A stretch of DNA of 64,000 nucleotides. Origin: Candida dubliniensis CD36. Its lineage: Eukaryota > Ascomycota > Pichiomycetes > Serinales > Debaryomycetaceae. The translations under genes were made by a program, and so were the position numbers. Shown piece by piece: positions 31,151-43,156 of this stretch; position 1 is the first letter of the stretch, and every line of letters begins with the position of its first letter. Under the pieces are notes generated by a model that worked only from the letters and a program-made list of their open reading frames with translations, was not told where the DNA came from and made no database searches. Location: the NCBI RefSeq assembly GCF_000026945.1, contig NC_012865.1:372001-436000 (forward strand), written 5' to 3'.

Positions 31151-31186
31151 GAGCCGATCTCGATTCCAGATCGGTTTTTTTAGCTC
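31151..31186. repeat. Terminator-like hairpin followed by T7
   Basis: CCGATCT (31154-31160), loop CGATTCC, AGATCGG (31168-31174), then seven Ts (31175-31181). GAGC at 31151 and GCTC at 31183 can extend the pairing. On the + strand it looks like the 3' end of a pol III transcript, with TCGATTC in the loop recalling the tRNA B box. No RNA family was recognised. Confidence 0.45.
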
Positions 31187-31663
31187 TTACTACTAAAATG
31201 TCGACAATAACAAACGTCACTTTATCTTAAATAATTCTCACAATTCTTTATGATAGATTCCAATTCCAATGATGTTTGTTTCGATTGTTATCTTTGTTTA
31301 TAAAAAGAAAATACTGAACACAAAACTAGATCAATTCATCAGCCATTAGTTTAGGCTATTCTTAGTATGTATGGTGGAATGATGCTGGAGTTATTGTGCA
31401 AACTTAAACATCTGAGAGGATTCTTTTTGGTTTTTCTGGTGTGTGCTTATTAATTAATTGAGTGAGCATTTTTTTTTCATTTTCCAGCAAACACGTAAAA
31501 TACAAAATCATCGAATTTGTCACCAAGATCAACGCAAAAACAAAAAGGAAAAAACAGGAAGATTGGAAACTGGAAAATCTTATCGAGTTTATCATAACAA
31601 TTCATCAACCAATTTCGGCAACAAATATATTTTTCTTTTCTTTTTTTTTTTTTTTCAATCAAC

Positions 31664-32293
31664 ATGAGTCTCCCGTTTGCCAAGGAGAAAGTTGATGCTG
31701 ACCTTGAAAAATCTATGGTGGTTGATTCTAAGAATTATCATCTTCATCCAACTTCATTGGCGATATTAAAGAAACTTTTATTTGCATTGACTATAGAAAT
31801 TATAATTTCATGTTTTGTATATTATTATTATGATAGAATTGGACTAATCCACCCCATGCTAGCTCCGGCAATGTTAGGGTGTTTTTCAGGTGCATTGGCA
31901 CAATCATTGAACCAATATTTCAAGAGGAAATTCAACTTGAATAAGATTTTCAAGTTCATGGTGTGGGGGTTTATAAACGGATATTTCACTAGTGCATGGA
32001 TTAGTATATTGGTTACAAGAGTCGATAATTTACTTTACAGAATTCTTTTGGATCAATCTTGTGGGACTCCAATGTTTCAATTAATTTTCAATATCTTGAA
32101 TTCCTTATGGGATCAAGGTGAGGTATTCTCATCAACAACAAGAATAGCATTCTTCAAGTCTTTAAAATATAGTTATTGCTTTTGGCCATTTTTTTCAATC
32201 ATTCTGTTCATCTTCATTCCCGAGTCATTAATGTTTCCATCCAACTGTTTAGCAAATTTATTTTGGAATCTTATTTTAAGTAAAATAGCATAG
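31664..32293 (+). CDS. Mpv17/PMP22 family integral membrane protein
   Basis: 209 residues with about four membrane segments. The C-terminal FWPFFSIILFIFIPESL ... ANLFWNLILS stretch is the conserved Mpv17/PMP22 block. Family members sit in the peroxisomal, mitochondrial inner or vacuolar membrane and affect small-metabolite permeability; Sym1 and YOR292C are the S. cerevisiae relatives. The RxFP and WxxY parts of the family motif are weaker than usual, and I cannot choose the organelle. Start at ATG 31664 follows a T run. It converges with DBP9, 119 bp apart. Confidence 0.8.
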   Translation: MSLPFAKEKVDADLEKSMVVDSKNYHLHPTSLAILKKLLFALTIEIIISCFVYYYYDRIGLIHPMLAPAMLGCFSGALAQSLNQYFKRKFNLNKIFKFMVWGFINGYFTSAWISILVTRVDNLLYRILLDQSCGTPMFQLIFNILNSLWDQGEVFSSTTRIAFFKSLKYSYCFWPFFSIILFIFIPESLMFPSNCLANLFWNLILSKIA

Positions 32294-32412
32294 ACTTTGG
32301 TCACCAGCAAAGCATTGGTAATTCACATAAGTATCAACTATTACAAACTTGAGCAAAAAAAAAAAAATGAAAGGAAATAGAAGATTGTACATACACATAT
32401 AATAAATATATT

Positions 32413-34125
32413 CTACTTTCTAAATGATTTTAATGGATCTACTTTTTTCCTACCTTTGCCCTTACCCTTTCTGTGTTTATGTATCTTATTTTTATGGAAG
32501 GGAACAAACCCAATATTTTTTACATCCAGTCTGGCACTTTCAGGTAAAAGATATTGTGGAACATTTTTCAACTGAGATTGGATTCTAGCTGGGTGCAACT
32601 CTTTATCGTGTCTTAAACTTGCCAAGTCTTGTGGGTTTTCTTCAAAAAATCGTTTCAATTTTTCAGAATTAATCAACTCATTTTTCAATTCTTTAACTCT
32701 TGCCTCTCTTACAACAGTTTGGGTCACTGCTCTGAATGCATCGTCAGCACGATAGCGGAATCCTTCAACCTGTTTCATATCAAATTGGTAAGGCTTGATT
32801 TCAAATCCGTTTTTCGATTGTTGCTTGACTATACGGCGTAAGACCTTTTCATCTTTCTTTGCACTTGGTAAAGATGCAGTCTTATGCTTACCGAATTCAG
32901 ATAACGGCAACACAAAGGAAAGTGCCATACCAGCTTTGCCTGCTCTCGCTGTTCTCCCAATTCTATGAATATATGCCTTTGAAGAGGTTGGCAAATCGAA
33001 ATTCAACACACAAGCAACGTTTCTGAAATCCACACCTCGAGAAACACCATATTCTTTGTCTTGTTTGAATTTTGACTTTTTCGATTTCTTCAGTTTGGTC
33101 TCAATTTCACCTTCACCCTCATCATCATCGTCTTCATCTTGCTCTTCATTTAATTCATTTGTCTCATCTGTTGCTATAAGTAAGTGATAAACATTTTTAT
33201 TAAACTCTTCAACAATGTGTAGTCTCGAATTGATAGGCAACTCACTATTCAAAATGCAGCATCTAATTCCAAATTGTTCCAAAAATAATTTCAATCTGTA
33301 TCCTCTATCAATGTTATTTACAAAAGCAATGGTTTTACCTTTGATCAAGTTTAATTTAAAGATCACATATGCTAATAAGAACTTGTCAAACTCTGTTGTT
33401 TTGGCATAATATTGGACCAACTTATTTTGACTAGCTGCATCTTCATTCAATTTTAATATAGCAGGTTTAGTACAATACCTTTGTTTTAAATCATCTAAAT
33501 CATCATTCACAGTAGCCGACATTAAAAATGTTTGCAAATTTTTCTTTACCGGTAAATAACTTTCCAATTTTTTCAAGTCGTCTAAATATCCAAACGATAA
33601 CACCAAATCAACTTCATCAATGGTCAAGTTTTTCACTGTGGTCAAGTCAATATTCTTTTCGTTTTTCTCTAGAATTTGAATCAATTTAGCTGGTGTGGAA
33701 ATAATTATTTCTGGTTTATTAACTAACAAGGAGTTTAAAACTTGGTCACTATAACTTGAAGACAAGTTCAAGATATTAATCTTGTTATTGCTAAATATCA
33801 ATAATTTTTCAATAAATTGGAAAACTTGATTAGATAATTCTCTAGTTGGTACTAATATTATACTTTTTATACCTTGAGTTGAGTCATTAGTTAACAAATT
33901 ATTCACTATTGGAATACAATATGCTGCAGTTTTACCTGAACCGGTTGATGCTTTAGCGATAATATCCCTTTTTTCTTCTAATGCCAATGGGATGGCACTG
34001 CTTTGAATCAATGTGGGATTAGAAAACCCCAATTGATCAATAGCCTGCAATAAACGTGGATCTAAATTAAAAGAGTCCCAAGTTGTTTCGTCATCTAAAT
34101 ACGAAGATGATGCTGATGTTGACAT
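32413..34125 (-). CDS. DBP9: DEAD-box RNA helicase Dbp9 (60S ribosome assembly)
   Basis: 570 residues. Motifs in order: Q motif region [13 protein letters not shown], motif I ASTGSGKT, Ia PTRELSNQ, motif II as DEVD in place of DEAD, motif III SAT, and motif [15 protein letters not shown]. The DEVD and the acidic insert [16 protein letters not shown] between motifs IV and V are characteristic of Dbp9. A Lys-rich tail ([13 protein letters not shown]) would bind RNA or direct the protein to the nucleolus. Dbp9 acts in early 60S subunit maturation and 27S rRNA processing. Confidence 0.93.
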   Translation of the reverse strand: MSTSASSSYLDDETTWDSFNLDPRLLQAIDQLGFSNPTLIQSSAIPLALEEKRDIIAKASTGSGKTAAYCIPIVNNLLTNDSTQGIKSIILVPTRELSNQVFQFIEKLLIFSNNKINILNLSSSYSDQVLNSLLVNKPEIIISTPAKLIQILEKNEKNIDLTTVKNLTIDEVDLVLSFGYLDDLKKLESYLPVKKNLQTFLMSATVNDDLDDLKQRYCTKPAILKLNEDAASQNKLVQYYAKTTEFDKFLLAYVIFKLNLIKGKTIAFVNNIDRGYRLKLFLEQFGIRCCILNSELPINSRLHIVEEFNKNVYHLLIATDETNELNEEQDEDDDDEGEGEIETKLKKSKKSKFKQDKEYGVSRGVDFRNVACVLNFDLPTSSKAYIHRIGRTARAGKAGMALSFVLPLSEFGKHKTASLPSAKKDEKVLRRIVKQQSKNGFEIKPYQFDMKQVEGFRYRADDAFRAVTQTVVREARVKELKNELINSEKLKRFFEENPQDLASLRHDKELHPARIQSQLKNVPQYLLPESARLDVKNIGFVPFHKNKIHKHRKGKGKGRKKVDPLKSFRK

Positions 34126-34219
34126 AGTTGATAGAAATGAATGTCTAGTATCTGATGAGAAATGAAAGTTCTCTCTAGGATTTTCGAATTTTTTTTTTTT
34201 AAAAAAATAAATTTTGTCT

Positions 34220-34229
34220 ACCTCATCTC
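34220..34229 (-). promoter_or_regulatory. PAC-like element upstream of DBP9
   Basis: The reverse strand reads GAGATGAGGT, one step from the ribosome-biogenesis PAC consensus GMGATGAGMT, about 100 bp upstream of the DBP9 start. An A/T tract at 34188-34212 beside it could serve as the usual RRPE-like partner. This fits co-regulation of ribosome assembly genes. Confidence 0.55.
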
Positions 34230-34355
34230 ACGAACCACGATCACCAACACGCGCACCTAGAAAGACAGTATTAATAAAAACACAAAAAAGTGTTGAAATG
34301 AATCACCATTTGGACTGAGCCCTTCCAAATACAGAAATTTATCTATTGCTATACT

Positions 34356-35078
34356 CTAAAGAATTTCTAAAACTAGTTGAACTGTTTCTCCTGATTGATT
34401 GATTTTAACTTTGGTGAAATCTTCAACAACATAAGTGGCTCCAGCCTGCAACAAGACTTCTTTTGGAAACGTGCTAGCTATACCCACAACAGTAAATCCA
34501 CCATTAACACCAGCCTTAATACCAGCAGGTGCATCTTCAAATACAACACCTTTAGAAGACCCATCCAAATTATAAACTTTTTTCAATCTTTCAAATGCTG
34601 TGCAATATCCTTCAGGGTCTGGTTTACCTTTACTTACATCACTAGCAGTAATGAACACATCAGGTTTCTTGACACCATGAAACAATTTATCCAACCAAAA
34701 AGCGGCCAAATCAGGGTTTGCTGATGTAACAATAGCCCATGGAATATTCTTTTCATTTAATGTTTCCAAAGTTTGCACTGATCCGTTAATGGCCTTACCC
34801 AAGTGACCGTAATTTTGAACAATACCCATTTCCCATGCATATACAGAATCTCTATCGGCTTTCAATTCGGGGAAATAAGCAGTAAAAGTTTCAATTGTAC
34901 GTGATCCATGGGAGACATTTAACAATGTAGGTAAATCAATAAATTTGTCTGGAAACTCTTGATTGTGTTGATTTACTTGGTTTTCCCAGGTTTTTTCAAC
35001 AGCGGCAGTGGAATCGACCAAGGTACCATCAAGATCAAACAAAAGGACGTTTGTGTTTATAATGATGCTTTCTGTCAT
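34356..35078 (-). CDS. DOG1: HAD-superfamily sugar phosphatase (Dog1/2, Gpp-like)
   Basis: 240 residues. Nucleophile motif I is D15-L-D17-G-T at the N-terminus, motif II is the Thr/Ser in TSANPD, motif III Lys lies in KGKPDPEGY and motif IV is VFEDAPAG. This is the HAD phosphatase subfamily containing 2-deoxyglucose-6-phosphatase (Dog1/Dog2) and glycerol-3-phosphatase (Gpp1/Gpp2). Sequence alone does not decide the substrate. I chose DOG1 from remembered C. albicans order next to DBP9. If it were a glycerol-3-phosphatase it would act with the GPD gene at 54 kb. Confidence 0.8.
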   Translation of the reverse strand: MTESIIINTNVLLFDLDGTLVDSTAAVEKTWENQVNQHNQEFPDKFIDLPTLLNVSHGSRTIETFTAYFPELKADRDSVYAWEMGIVQNYGHLGKAINGSVQTLETLNEKNIPWAIVTSANPDLAAFWLDKLFHGVKKPDVFITASDVSKGKPDPEGYCTAFERLKKVYNLDGSSKGVVFEDAPAGIKAGVNGGFTVVGIASTFPKEVLLQAGATYVVEDFTKVKINQSGETVQLVLEIL

Positions 35079-36786
<1,708 letters not shown>

Positions 36787-36975
36787 ACTTTTGTAAGTAT
36801 TAACCATCATGGAAAAACAAAAGCAAAAACAAAAACACCAAAAAGTAAAATATAGTCAAATAAAATGAAATGATTTGTGTAACAAAATAAGTCGGGCAAA
36901 TAGTTATCGTAACGACGTATTTATTTATTATTGATATATAATGTATATATATATATATATTTAACCTACAGATTT

Positions 36976-38550
36976 TTAAAACTTCTCTCGTTTGTTGTGA
37001 GGGAGCAAATCATGATCTCGTGCTCTCTTCTTCCTGGATTCATTAAAACAAGAGACATGAACAATTTTCCTACTGTTTCTAGGCTCTCCAGGTTGTCGAA
37101 TACAGTTATACCAACACCATTCTCCGATTTCATCATTGTAGGTAGCCTTAATTTGTTCGCGACAGATTAAACATTTATTATTCATATTTGTTTCTGTTGA
37201 AGGGACAATCACGTATTGACTCTCAGTTGAAACAGTGTCATCCGTGTCCTGGATAATATCTGGTATTTTTACATCAGTTGAGTATTCTAATAGATCATTT
37301 TCATTAAAATGAACCCATTCGTAATCATCTAGATACCAATTTCGAGATTGAACGTTGCTACCTTTATTGGAGAGCTTCTTATTGATTCTAAAATGCCAAT
37401 CTAAATGTAATCTCTTTTTATCTGCTCCTTCCTTATCAGATGCAAATCTTTTACCACAAATTGAACACTTGGATGGTTTGGATTCGTAAAGCAAATCACG
37501 CAATTTTGTTGTTGGTTTATTATTTTTAATAAAATCTTGCAAGTTGTTGAAAGACGATTTACTAACCTTAACCATTTCCGTAAACTTCAATTTATCATAA
37601 TCAGATCTTTGTATTGAACTACTAGATAACAATAAATCTTCTAAAGTACTATTAGAGCCGAGACCACCTGCTGATGGCACATATTTATTCTGTGGAAACA
37701 CCAACGAGTAAACTGGTTTAGAGCCAGGAATCGGCTCTTGATCCTTTTTGACCAATCCCGAAAGGACTAAATCATTGAATATCATAAATGCTGGGTTCAC
37801 TTTAGGCACAGATGGAATTGATGAGAGTCCCGGTGTAGTGGCAGGTGTTGGTCCTGGAGTAGGAATAGGGGTGCCACCTTTCGATGCAGAGGATGATGAC
37901 GATGATATTTCTTGCTCCTTTATGTTTTGTAATTGGTTTTGGATAGCCTGTAATTCATTAGCTTTCATTACCTGACTAGAAAGAATTAACCTTAATTGAT
38001 TTAATGCCTTGAGTCTATCTTGTAACTTTGAGTTTGGATTAGTCCGTACTTTATTTTCAAAAATAGGAATCAATTGGTTAATGTCATTCACTAGGGATTG
38101 TTGAGACATTGCACCTGAGTTTGTTTTGGGCTTTGGGTATCCTGCTTTTTTCAAAAATGATTCTATTTTATCTAATTGTGTCTTGGGGAACAAAGGATCA
38201 TTCGTACCTCTTGTTTTGGATATCTTCCATGTTTCGAACAAATTCACCAACTTATTACGAATTGTCTCGTTGACTAATTGAAATACATGAGAATACAAAT
38301 TAAAAATCCCATTTCCAGCTAATATATTATAAGGACTGCCAATAGTTTTGCATATAGAATCTAGTAAATACAATGCGAATAATTTTTGATCTGGAATAGT
38401 TTTATAAATTCGTTGGGTTATTAAATCGATGATTCCATCGGCAACATTAGGATTCTCTTTTGCTATCACAGTTAAGTTATCAATTATTGGTCGTGAATTA
38501 AATGTTAATTCAGACAAACCTTGCTGGTATGCTTCCAAGATGTCTGTCAT
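36976..38550 (-). CDS. PCF11: Pcf11, CFIA subunit of mRNA 3'-end cleavage and termination
   Basis: 524 residues. The CTD-interaction domain (CID) fills about 1-135 and starts DILEAYQQGLSELTFNSRPII. A Gln/Ser/Pro-rich linker (residues about 215-250) follows. The first zinc finger is CSICGKRF ... HLDWHF (about 365-390) and the second is CLICREQI ... WCWYNCIR (about 465-490), with the Clp1-binding segment between them. Pcf11 bridges RNA polymerase II CTD phosphoserine 2 with cleavage factor IA and ends transcription. It is a bit shorter than S. cerevisiae Pcf11 (626 residues), mostly through a shorter Gln-rich linker. Confidence 0.94.
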   Translation of the reverse strand: MTDILEAYQQGLSELTFNSRPIIDNLTVIAKENPNVADGIIDLITQRIYKTIPDQKLFALYLLDSICKTIGSPYNILAGNGIFNLYSHVFQLVNETIRNKLVNLFETWKISKTRGTNDPLFPKTQLDKIESFLKKAGYPKPKTNSGAMSQQSLVNDINQLIPIFENKVRTNPNSKLQDRLKALNQLRLILSSQVMKANELQAIQNQLQNIKEQEISSSSSSASKGGTPIPTPGPTPATTPGLSSIPSVPKVNPAFMIFNDLVLSGLVKKDQEPIPGSKPVYSLVFPQNKYVPSAGGLGSNSTLEDLLLSSSSIQRSDYDKLKFTEMVKVSKSSFNNLQDFIKNNKPTTKLRDLLYESKPSKCSICGKRFASDKEGADKKRLHLDWHFRINKKLSNKGSNVQSRNWYLDDYEWVHFNENDLLEYSTDVKIPDIIQDTDDTVSTESQYVIVPSTETNMNNKCLICREQIKATYNDEIGEWCWYNCIRQPGEPRNSRKIVHVSCFNESRKKRARDHDLLPHNKREKF

Positions 38551-39291
38551 TTTGAGAAAAAGAGAAAAAATGGTAATTAAATAAAACCGAATCCAGTGAT
38601 GAAGGTGGTTTTGACAGATGAGTAAGCGATGTTCCTGTGGTAGTCAATTTTTTTGATACATTTTTCTGTCTTCTGTAGGTTAGAAGAGTTTTTTTTTTTA
38701 TTTTGTTGCTTGTCCAGCAGCAAGTAGTGTACAATGTGACAAAAAAAGCAGCCTTGAGTTTCACTAATTCCAATCATCATCACACTCTATCTAGGTTAGC
38801 AAATTTGATGAGATGAACTGAAAGCCAACATTAGTAGGCTGGTATTTAATATTTCTTGGGGTTGAAACAAGAAATTTTCACAAGTAAAAGGATGTTTTAA
38901 GAACAACTATCTCAATTTCTACTTTATGGTGTTGGATTCTGTATACTCGGTTAAACAAAAAACCATAGCTTTCTTCTCTTTTTACCTCCTATAAATCACA
39001 CTTCATTAATGAAACATTCAATCATTTCCTTCAAGTTATGGATTGTTCTATATAATTCAGATCCAACTTCCATTTATGGTATTTTATTTTATTAAGCGCG
39101 GTCCTAAAAAATTTTTCTGTTATATTTCCTTTCTTGAAAATTCCCATATTGACTCTTTTTCTTTTTTGCTCGCATTTCTTTCAAACAAATTTTTTTTTTC
39201 AATCGTTGATTTTTTCTTTTTTTCAGAAGCATTGATTTCCCACAGTTTACCTTATCAATAATACCTCTATCTTTGGATACATAAAACAACC
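38551..39291. promoter_or_regulatory. Divergent promoter region PCF11 / YHM1
   Basis: 741 bp between start codons. T runs at 38691-38699 and 39189-39198 and a strongly T-rich leader in front of YHM1 are visible. No gene is supported. Confidence 0.55.
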
Positions 39292-40206
39292 ATGTCACCA
39301 GCTGCTCACTCATCTTCAGACAAAAAACAATCTGGTGTTGCTAGAGTTTTAGGCTCAGCAACTGCTGGTATTGCTGAAATTGGTGTCTTCCACCCAGTCG
39401 ACACCATTTCCAAAAGATTGATGTCCAACCACACCAAGGTTACTTCTTTGCACGAATTAAATAAAGTGATTTTTAGAGATCAAGCTTCTCAAGCATTGGG
39501 CAAGCGTTTGTTTTCATTATTCCCAGGTTTGGGTTATGCCGCTTGTTATAAGATTTTACAAAGAGTTTACAAGTATGGTGGACAACCATTTGCCAATGAA
39601 TTCTTGACCAAAAACTTTAAGGACACTTATGACGCTGCTTTTGGTCCAAAAACAGGTAAAGCATTGATGAGTGCAACTGCTGGTTCTTTAATTGGTATTG
39701 GTGAAGTTGTGTTGTTGCCATTGGATGTTTTGAAGATCAAACGTCAAACAAACCCAGAATCCTTCCGTGGTAGAGGGTTCTTGAAAATTATTCAAGATGA
39801 AGGATTAGGGTTATATAGAGGTTGGGGCTGGACAATGGCAAGAAATGCCCCAGGTTCTTTTGCCTTATTTGGTGGTAACTCTTTTGCCAAAGAGTATATT
39901 TTTGGATTGAAAGACTACTCTCAAGCTACTTGGACACAAAACTTTATTACATCTATTTTTGGTGCTAGTGCTTCTTTAATTGTTTCTGCTCCATTGGATG
40001 TGATCAAAACTAGAATTCAAAATAGAAACTTTGAAAACCCAGAATCCGGTTTCACAATCTTGAAAAATATGTTCAAGAATGAAGGAATCACTGCTTTCTT
40101 TAAAGGTTTGACACCTAAATTATTAACAACTGGCCCTAAATTAGTATTCTCATTTGCCTTGGCCCAGTCTTTGATTCCAGCATTTGATAAATTGTTAAGT
40201 AAATAA
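39292..40206 (+). CDS. YHM1: Mitochondrial carrier Yhm1/Ggc1 (GTP/GDP exchange)
   Basis: 304 residues made of three carrier repeats. The carrier signature Px(D/E)xx(K/R) appears as HPVDTISKRLM (residues 36-), LPLDVLKIKRQ (about 142-) and APLDVIKTRIQ (about 234-). The sequence and the lack of a presequence match Ggc1/Yhm1, which brings GTP into mitochondria in exchange for GDP and affects iron homeostasis and mtDNA upkeep. Codon bias is strong. The start ATG follows a CCATG context. Confidence 0.94.
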   Translation: MSPAAHSSSDKKQSGVARVLGSATAGIAEIGVFHPVDTISKRLMSNHTKVTSLHELNKVIFRDQASQALGKRLFSLFPGLGYAACYKILQRVYKYGGQPFANEFLTKNFKDTYDAAFGPKTGKALMSATAGSLIGIGEVVLLPLDVLKIKRQTNPESFRGRGFLKIIQDEGLGLYRGWGWTMARNAPGSFALFGGNSFAKEYIFGLKDYSQATWTQNFITSIFGASASLIVSAPLDVIKTRIQNRNFENPESGFTILKNMFKNEGITAFFKGLTPKLLTTGPKLVFSFALAQSLIPAFDKLLSK

Positions 40207-41287
40207 GCACTGTGAAAGTAAGTGACCTTGTAAATAGTTTTCTAAAGTAATTTGTTATTTATAACTTTTTTTTTTCAATTAATATTTGTTAAATATTGCC
40301 TATATTTTCTTTATTTTACGTTTGCTGATATCTTATAAACCAAGTGATCCAGACCAACTTGTAGCCTGAAAACATGAGCCAGAATAGTTTAAGCTATGTA
40401 TACAATTGCAGTCTTTCATTACAAAAATATAGAGGGGCGTGCAAAGTTGTTATCGCCGTTTTTTTTTTTTTAGTGTTTACTAAGGAGGACAAAATGTTAA
40501 AGGGGACCAAAAGCATGACTTTGTTTTGTCTTACAAATTGAAAAAAAAAAAAAGCCTGGAACTGCCAGAGAACGTGTTCGCAACATCACTAAAACATACA
40601 CACACACATTTACTTTGTATCTGGGTAATGCTAACAACTACAACTATTATTTATTAAGAACGGAATACAAACTTGTTAATGAATTATTAGATTTGATATT
40701 TAGGGGTTCTTTAATGGTTCTGGAACTGTACCATATTATCTTTTCCCTAACTTGACAACAGTATTCAAACTTTGCCTGGTTATTGTTTTTTTTGCCGTCT
40801 AAAATCCTTAGAATTCAATAACATATACAAATAGTGATAGAACACTTTTTCTTTTTTTTTTTTTTTCAAAATAGAACTTACAAAGTTTTATTTTATTATC
40901 TATTCGGAAAAACTCCAAGCTATCTTCAATCATGAAGATCATAACCTGGTTGTTATATTTAATCAAAATAAATATAGTCCAAATCATATTAAATAACTCA
41001 AGAAACCCTTCTATTTCGTTGCAATATATACACAGCTCAATATTCGATCATACACCCTCGAAATGTACTGGCGATACATTGAAAGAAGACATTTATAGTG
41101 CAGAAAGAGTTTGGATGAACAATATCACCGATATCCCTGTGGTGTCAAACGAAGATTGTATGTGAAAATGTAAAACAAAATATTGCCACCAGAAATTAGT
41201 TGACTACAATGTTTATTAGTATTAATATTAATATTATATAGAGACTTTTTATGATCCGTATATAGAACCCAATTATTTAATAAACAC
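40207..41287. other. Intergenic between YHM1 and the TPR-like gene
   Basis: About 1.1 kb. It holds T and A runs (40459-40471, 40541-40553, 40848-40866) and CACACACA at about 40597-40608. The only protein-like item is a 77-codon ATG frame at 40932, described separately. Confidence 0.5.
40932..41165 (+). CDS. Possible small secreted or membrane-anchored protein (uncertain)
   Basis: A 77-codon ATG frame. The first about 21 residues are hydrophobic with one Lys (MKIITWLLYLIKINIVQIIL) and could be a signal peptide; the rest is hydrophilic with two Cys. A perfect splice donor GTATGT at 41158-41163 overlaps the last codons, so the true end may be altered by splicing. No family was recognised. It may be a chance frame. 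Confidence 0.25.
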   Translation: MKIITWLLYLIKINIVQIILNNSRNPSISLQYIHSSIFDHTPSKCTGDTLKEDIYSAERVWMNNITDIPVVSNEDCM

Positions 41288-42979
41288 TCATGGGATGATT
41301 ATTTTATTTAATCCAAAGTCATCGTATAGTCCCAGTTTTTTCAAATTTGGTAATTCATTGACCCATTTGTTTCTCGTCATGGCTCTGTCTAACTCTTCAA
41401 CACTAGTCTTATTTTCCAAGATGCATAACCTGAAGACAGCTTCTAATTTGCATTGCTCACGATTTACTTTTACCATCATTCTCTCCCTCAACCCACCATT
41501 CAAGCTGGCAATGTTGATAGCATTCTTCAATAAATTCTTACAATTGGTCATTAATATCAGGTGATTATTCACTGACTGAGAATAATTCTTTATCAGACTC
41601 CTTTGCAATTCGATATCAGCTCTTGCAATAACCACTTCACTTATTTGAGCAATTAAACTACCCAAATCCTCCAGTTGCAAGTTACTCTTTTTTTGCGACT
41701 GCATCTGATCATTCAACAACTCTTGGGCTTTCTTCAACATGTTATTTTGAAAAGTGAGAATCTTCCAGAATGTATCTTTATCAGATTCCGTACCTTGCGA
41801 GTTTATTGTCAGTAGATTTATATCGTTTCTATCCAATAATGCTTGTAAACTATCGGATACCACCATAAATTTTTCAGGTAATGTTTCAGGTATTTCATTA
41901 TCAATTTTCCATATATCCAACAGCCTAAATATATCTGTTTCTGCTAATGCTAAAAGGTTCAATTTAACCAATTTCAACTCATTGACATCTTTCAACGTTA
42001 TATTACTGACCATACTGTTGACATGTGAAGCCTCGCTGTACTTTATGATCAACTCGTTGGCCACTCTATCATTTATCTCCAACAAAGGGGAAACTAATTG
42101 ACTAACTGACAGTATCAAATCGTTTGAGGAAACGCTCTCATAGACTGATTGAATCAACTTGTAAGATGACAAGACAGTTTCAAACAAGTCTGTTGGCTGG
42201 ACAACTTCTTCACTTGTAAGCTCTTCTTGTTTTGTTTCGTCACCGCTACTAGAGCTATTTCCATCGTATATATCACCACCACCGATATTATTGCTATCAA
42301 TACTTTTTAGATCATTTACAAATCGTTCTAGTTCTTCTAACTGACTGTTTAATAAGTTTTGAAAAATCCCTTGTACTCTATCATATACCTCCACTACTTG
42401 TTCAAAACTCACCAGGGAACCAGTTTCTTCCTCTTCTTCTTGCTGCGACTCTAACCATTCGAGATAAACAATTGCATAATTATATAATAAATCATTCAGC
42501 ACTTGATCCAACCGTTGAGCACTGTTCAAACTATTCTCGTAAGCAATTCTAATGTCTGAAATATTTTGCACCACTTCCAAAGATGCATTTTCAATTGCAA
42601 TTTCATGGCTTGTCGGTATCCTCTTAAAAATCTGGCACGCATGCAATAACAATCTCACAGAATTATAATGGGCATCCAATAATTTAGGATCTAACTTAAT
42701 GGCTTGAAGGTAGTTCAAGTATGCTTTATTAAAAAACCTCAAGCATTTGCTTACATCAGAACCCAACCATCTTTCGCCAGACTCTTCATCAATTGATCCT
42801 TGTTCTAAATATTCCGTAGCAGTAGAAGGTAAGGATACCTTTTTAGCTTCTGATTTTTTTGGTAATCTGCGAATTCTCATATTGGAGGGTTGCTTGTGGT
42901 GTTTCCTAAGCAACCATTTAATGATGGAGAACCAGAATAGAAAAAAATGAGAGAAAGCAAAAGAAAAATCAACTGCCAT
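41288..42979 (-). CDS. Uncharacterised TPR-like protein, possible N-terminal anchor
   Basis: 563 residues from ATG 42979; an alternative start is 42880 (MRIRRLPKK...). If the first is used, residues 3-23 are hydrophobic (FAFSHFFLFWFSIIKWLL) and followed by a basic patch, like a signal anchor with cytosolic body. A TPR-like helix pair (FFNKAYLNYLQAIKLDPKLLDAHYNSVRLLL) lies near residues 80-110 and the remainder is mostly helical with a Gly/Ser/Asp-rich insertion around 230-260. I do not recognise the gene. It shares a 177-bp promoter with the divergent gene at 43157. Confidence 0.75.
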   Translation of the reverse strand: MAVDFSFAFSHFFLFWFSIIKWLLRKHHKQPSNMRIRRLPKKSEAKKVSLPSTATEYLEQGSIDEESGERWLGSDVSKCLRFFNKAYLNYLQAIKLDPKLLDAHYNSVRLLLHACQIFKRIPTSHEIAIENASLEVVQNISDIRIAYENSLNSAQRLDQVLNDLLYNYAIVYLEWLESQQEEEEETGSLVSFEQVVEVYDRVQGIFQNLLNSQLEELERFVNDLKSIDSNNIGGGDIYDGNSSSSGDETKQEELTSEEVVQPTDLFETVLSSYKLIQSVYESVSSNDLILSVSQLVSPLLEINDRVANELIIKYSEASHVNSMVSNITLKDVNELKLVKLNLLALAETDIFRLLDIWKIDNEIPETLPEKFMVVSDSLQALLDRNDINLLTINSQGTESDKDTFWKILTFQNNMLKKAQELLNDQMQSQKKSNLQLEDLGSLIAQISEVVIARADIELQRSLIKNYSQSVNNHLILMTNCKNLLKNAINIASLNGGLRERMMVKVNREQCKLEAVFRLCILENKTSVEELDRAMTRNKWVNELPNLKKLGLYDDFGLNKIIIP

Positions 42980-43156
42980 TATAGAGTATATTTTTTTTTT
43001 TTCTAGGGGTTTGACTAGCACTTCTATTTAATGATGCGATTTGCGGTGTCTACTATGTTTAATTTCCTACGCGTATTATTCAAAAAGAATAAAAATCTCC
43101 TTCAATATTACTTATCCATCGGATTATAGCTACATCCAAATACAATTTCATATATA

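Larger units (their letters stand above)
30769..31663. other. Intergenic between MFS gene and Mpv17-family gene, holds structured patch
   Basis: About 895 bp upstream of two divergent genes. The outer parts are A/T-rich promoter sequence, with a T run at 31641-31656 just before the Mpv17 start. In the middle (about 30940-31190) base composition is more balanced, with two perfect hairpins and an open frame on the minus strand (30894-31220) predicting two hydrophobic segments. That frame starts at GTG right after a stop and has no ATG, so it is not called a gene. Confidence 0.55.
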
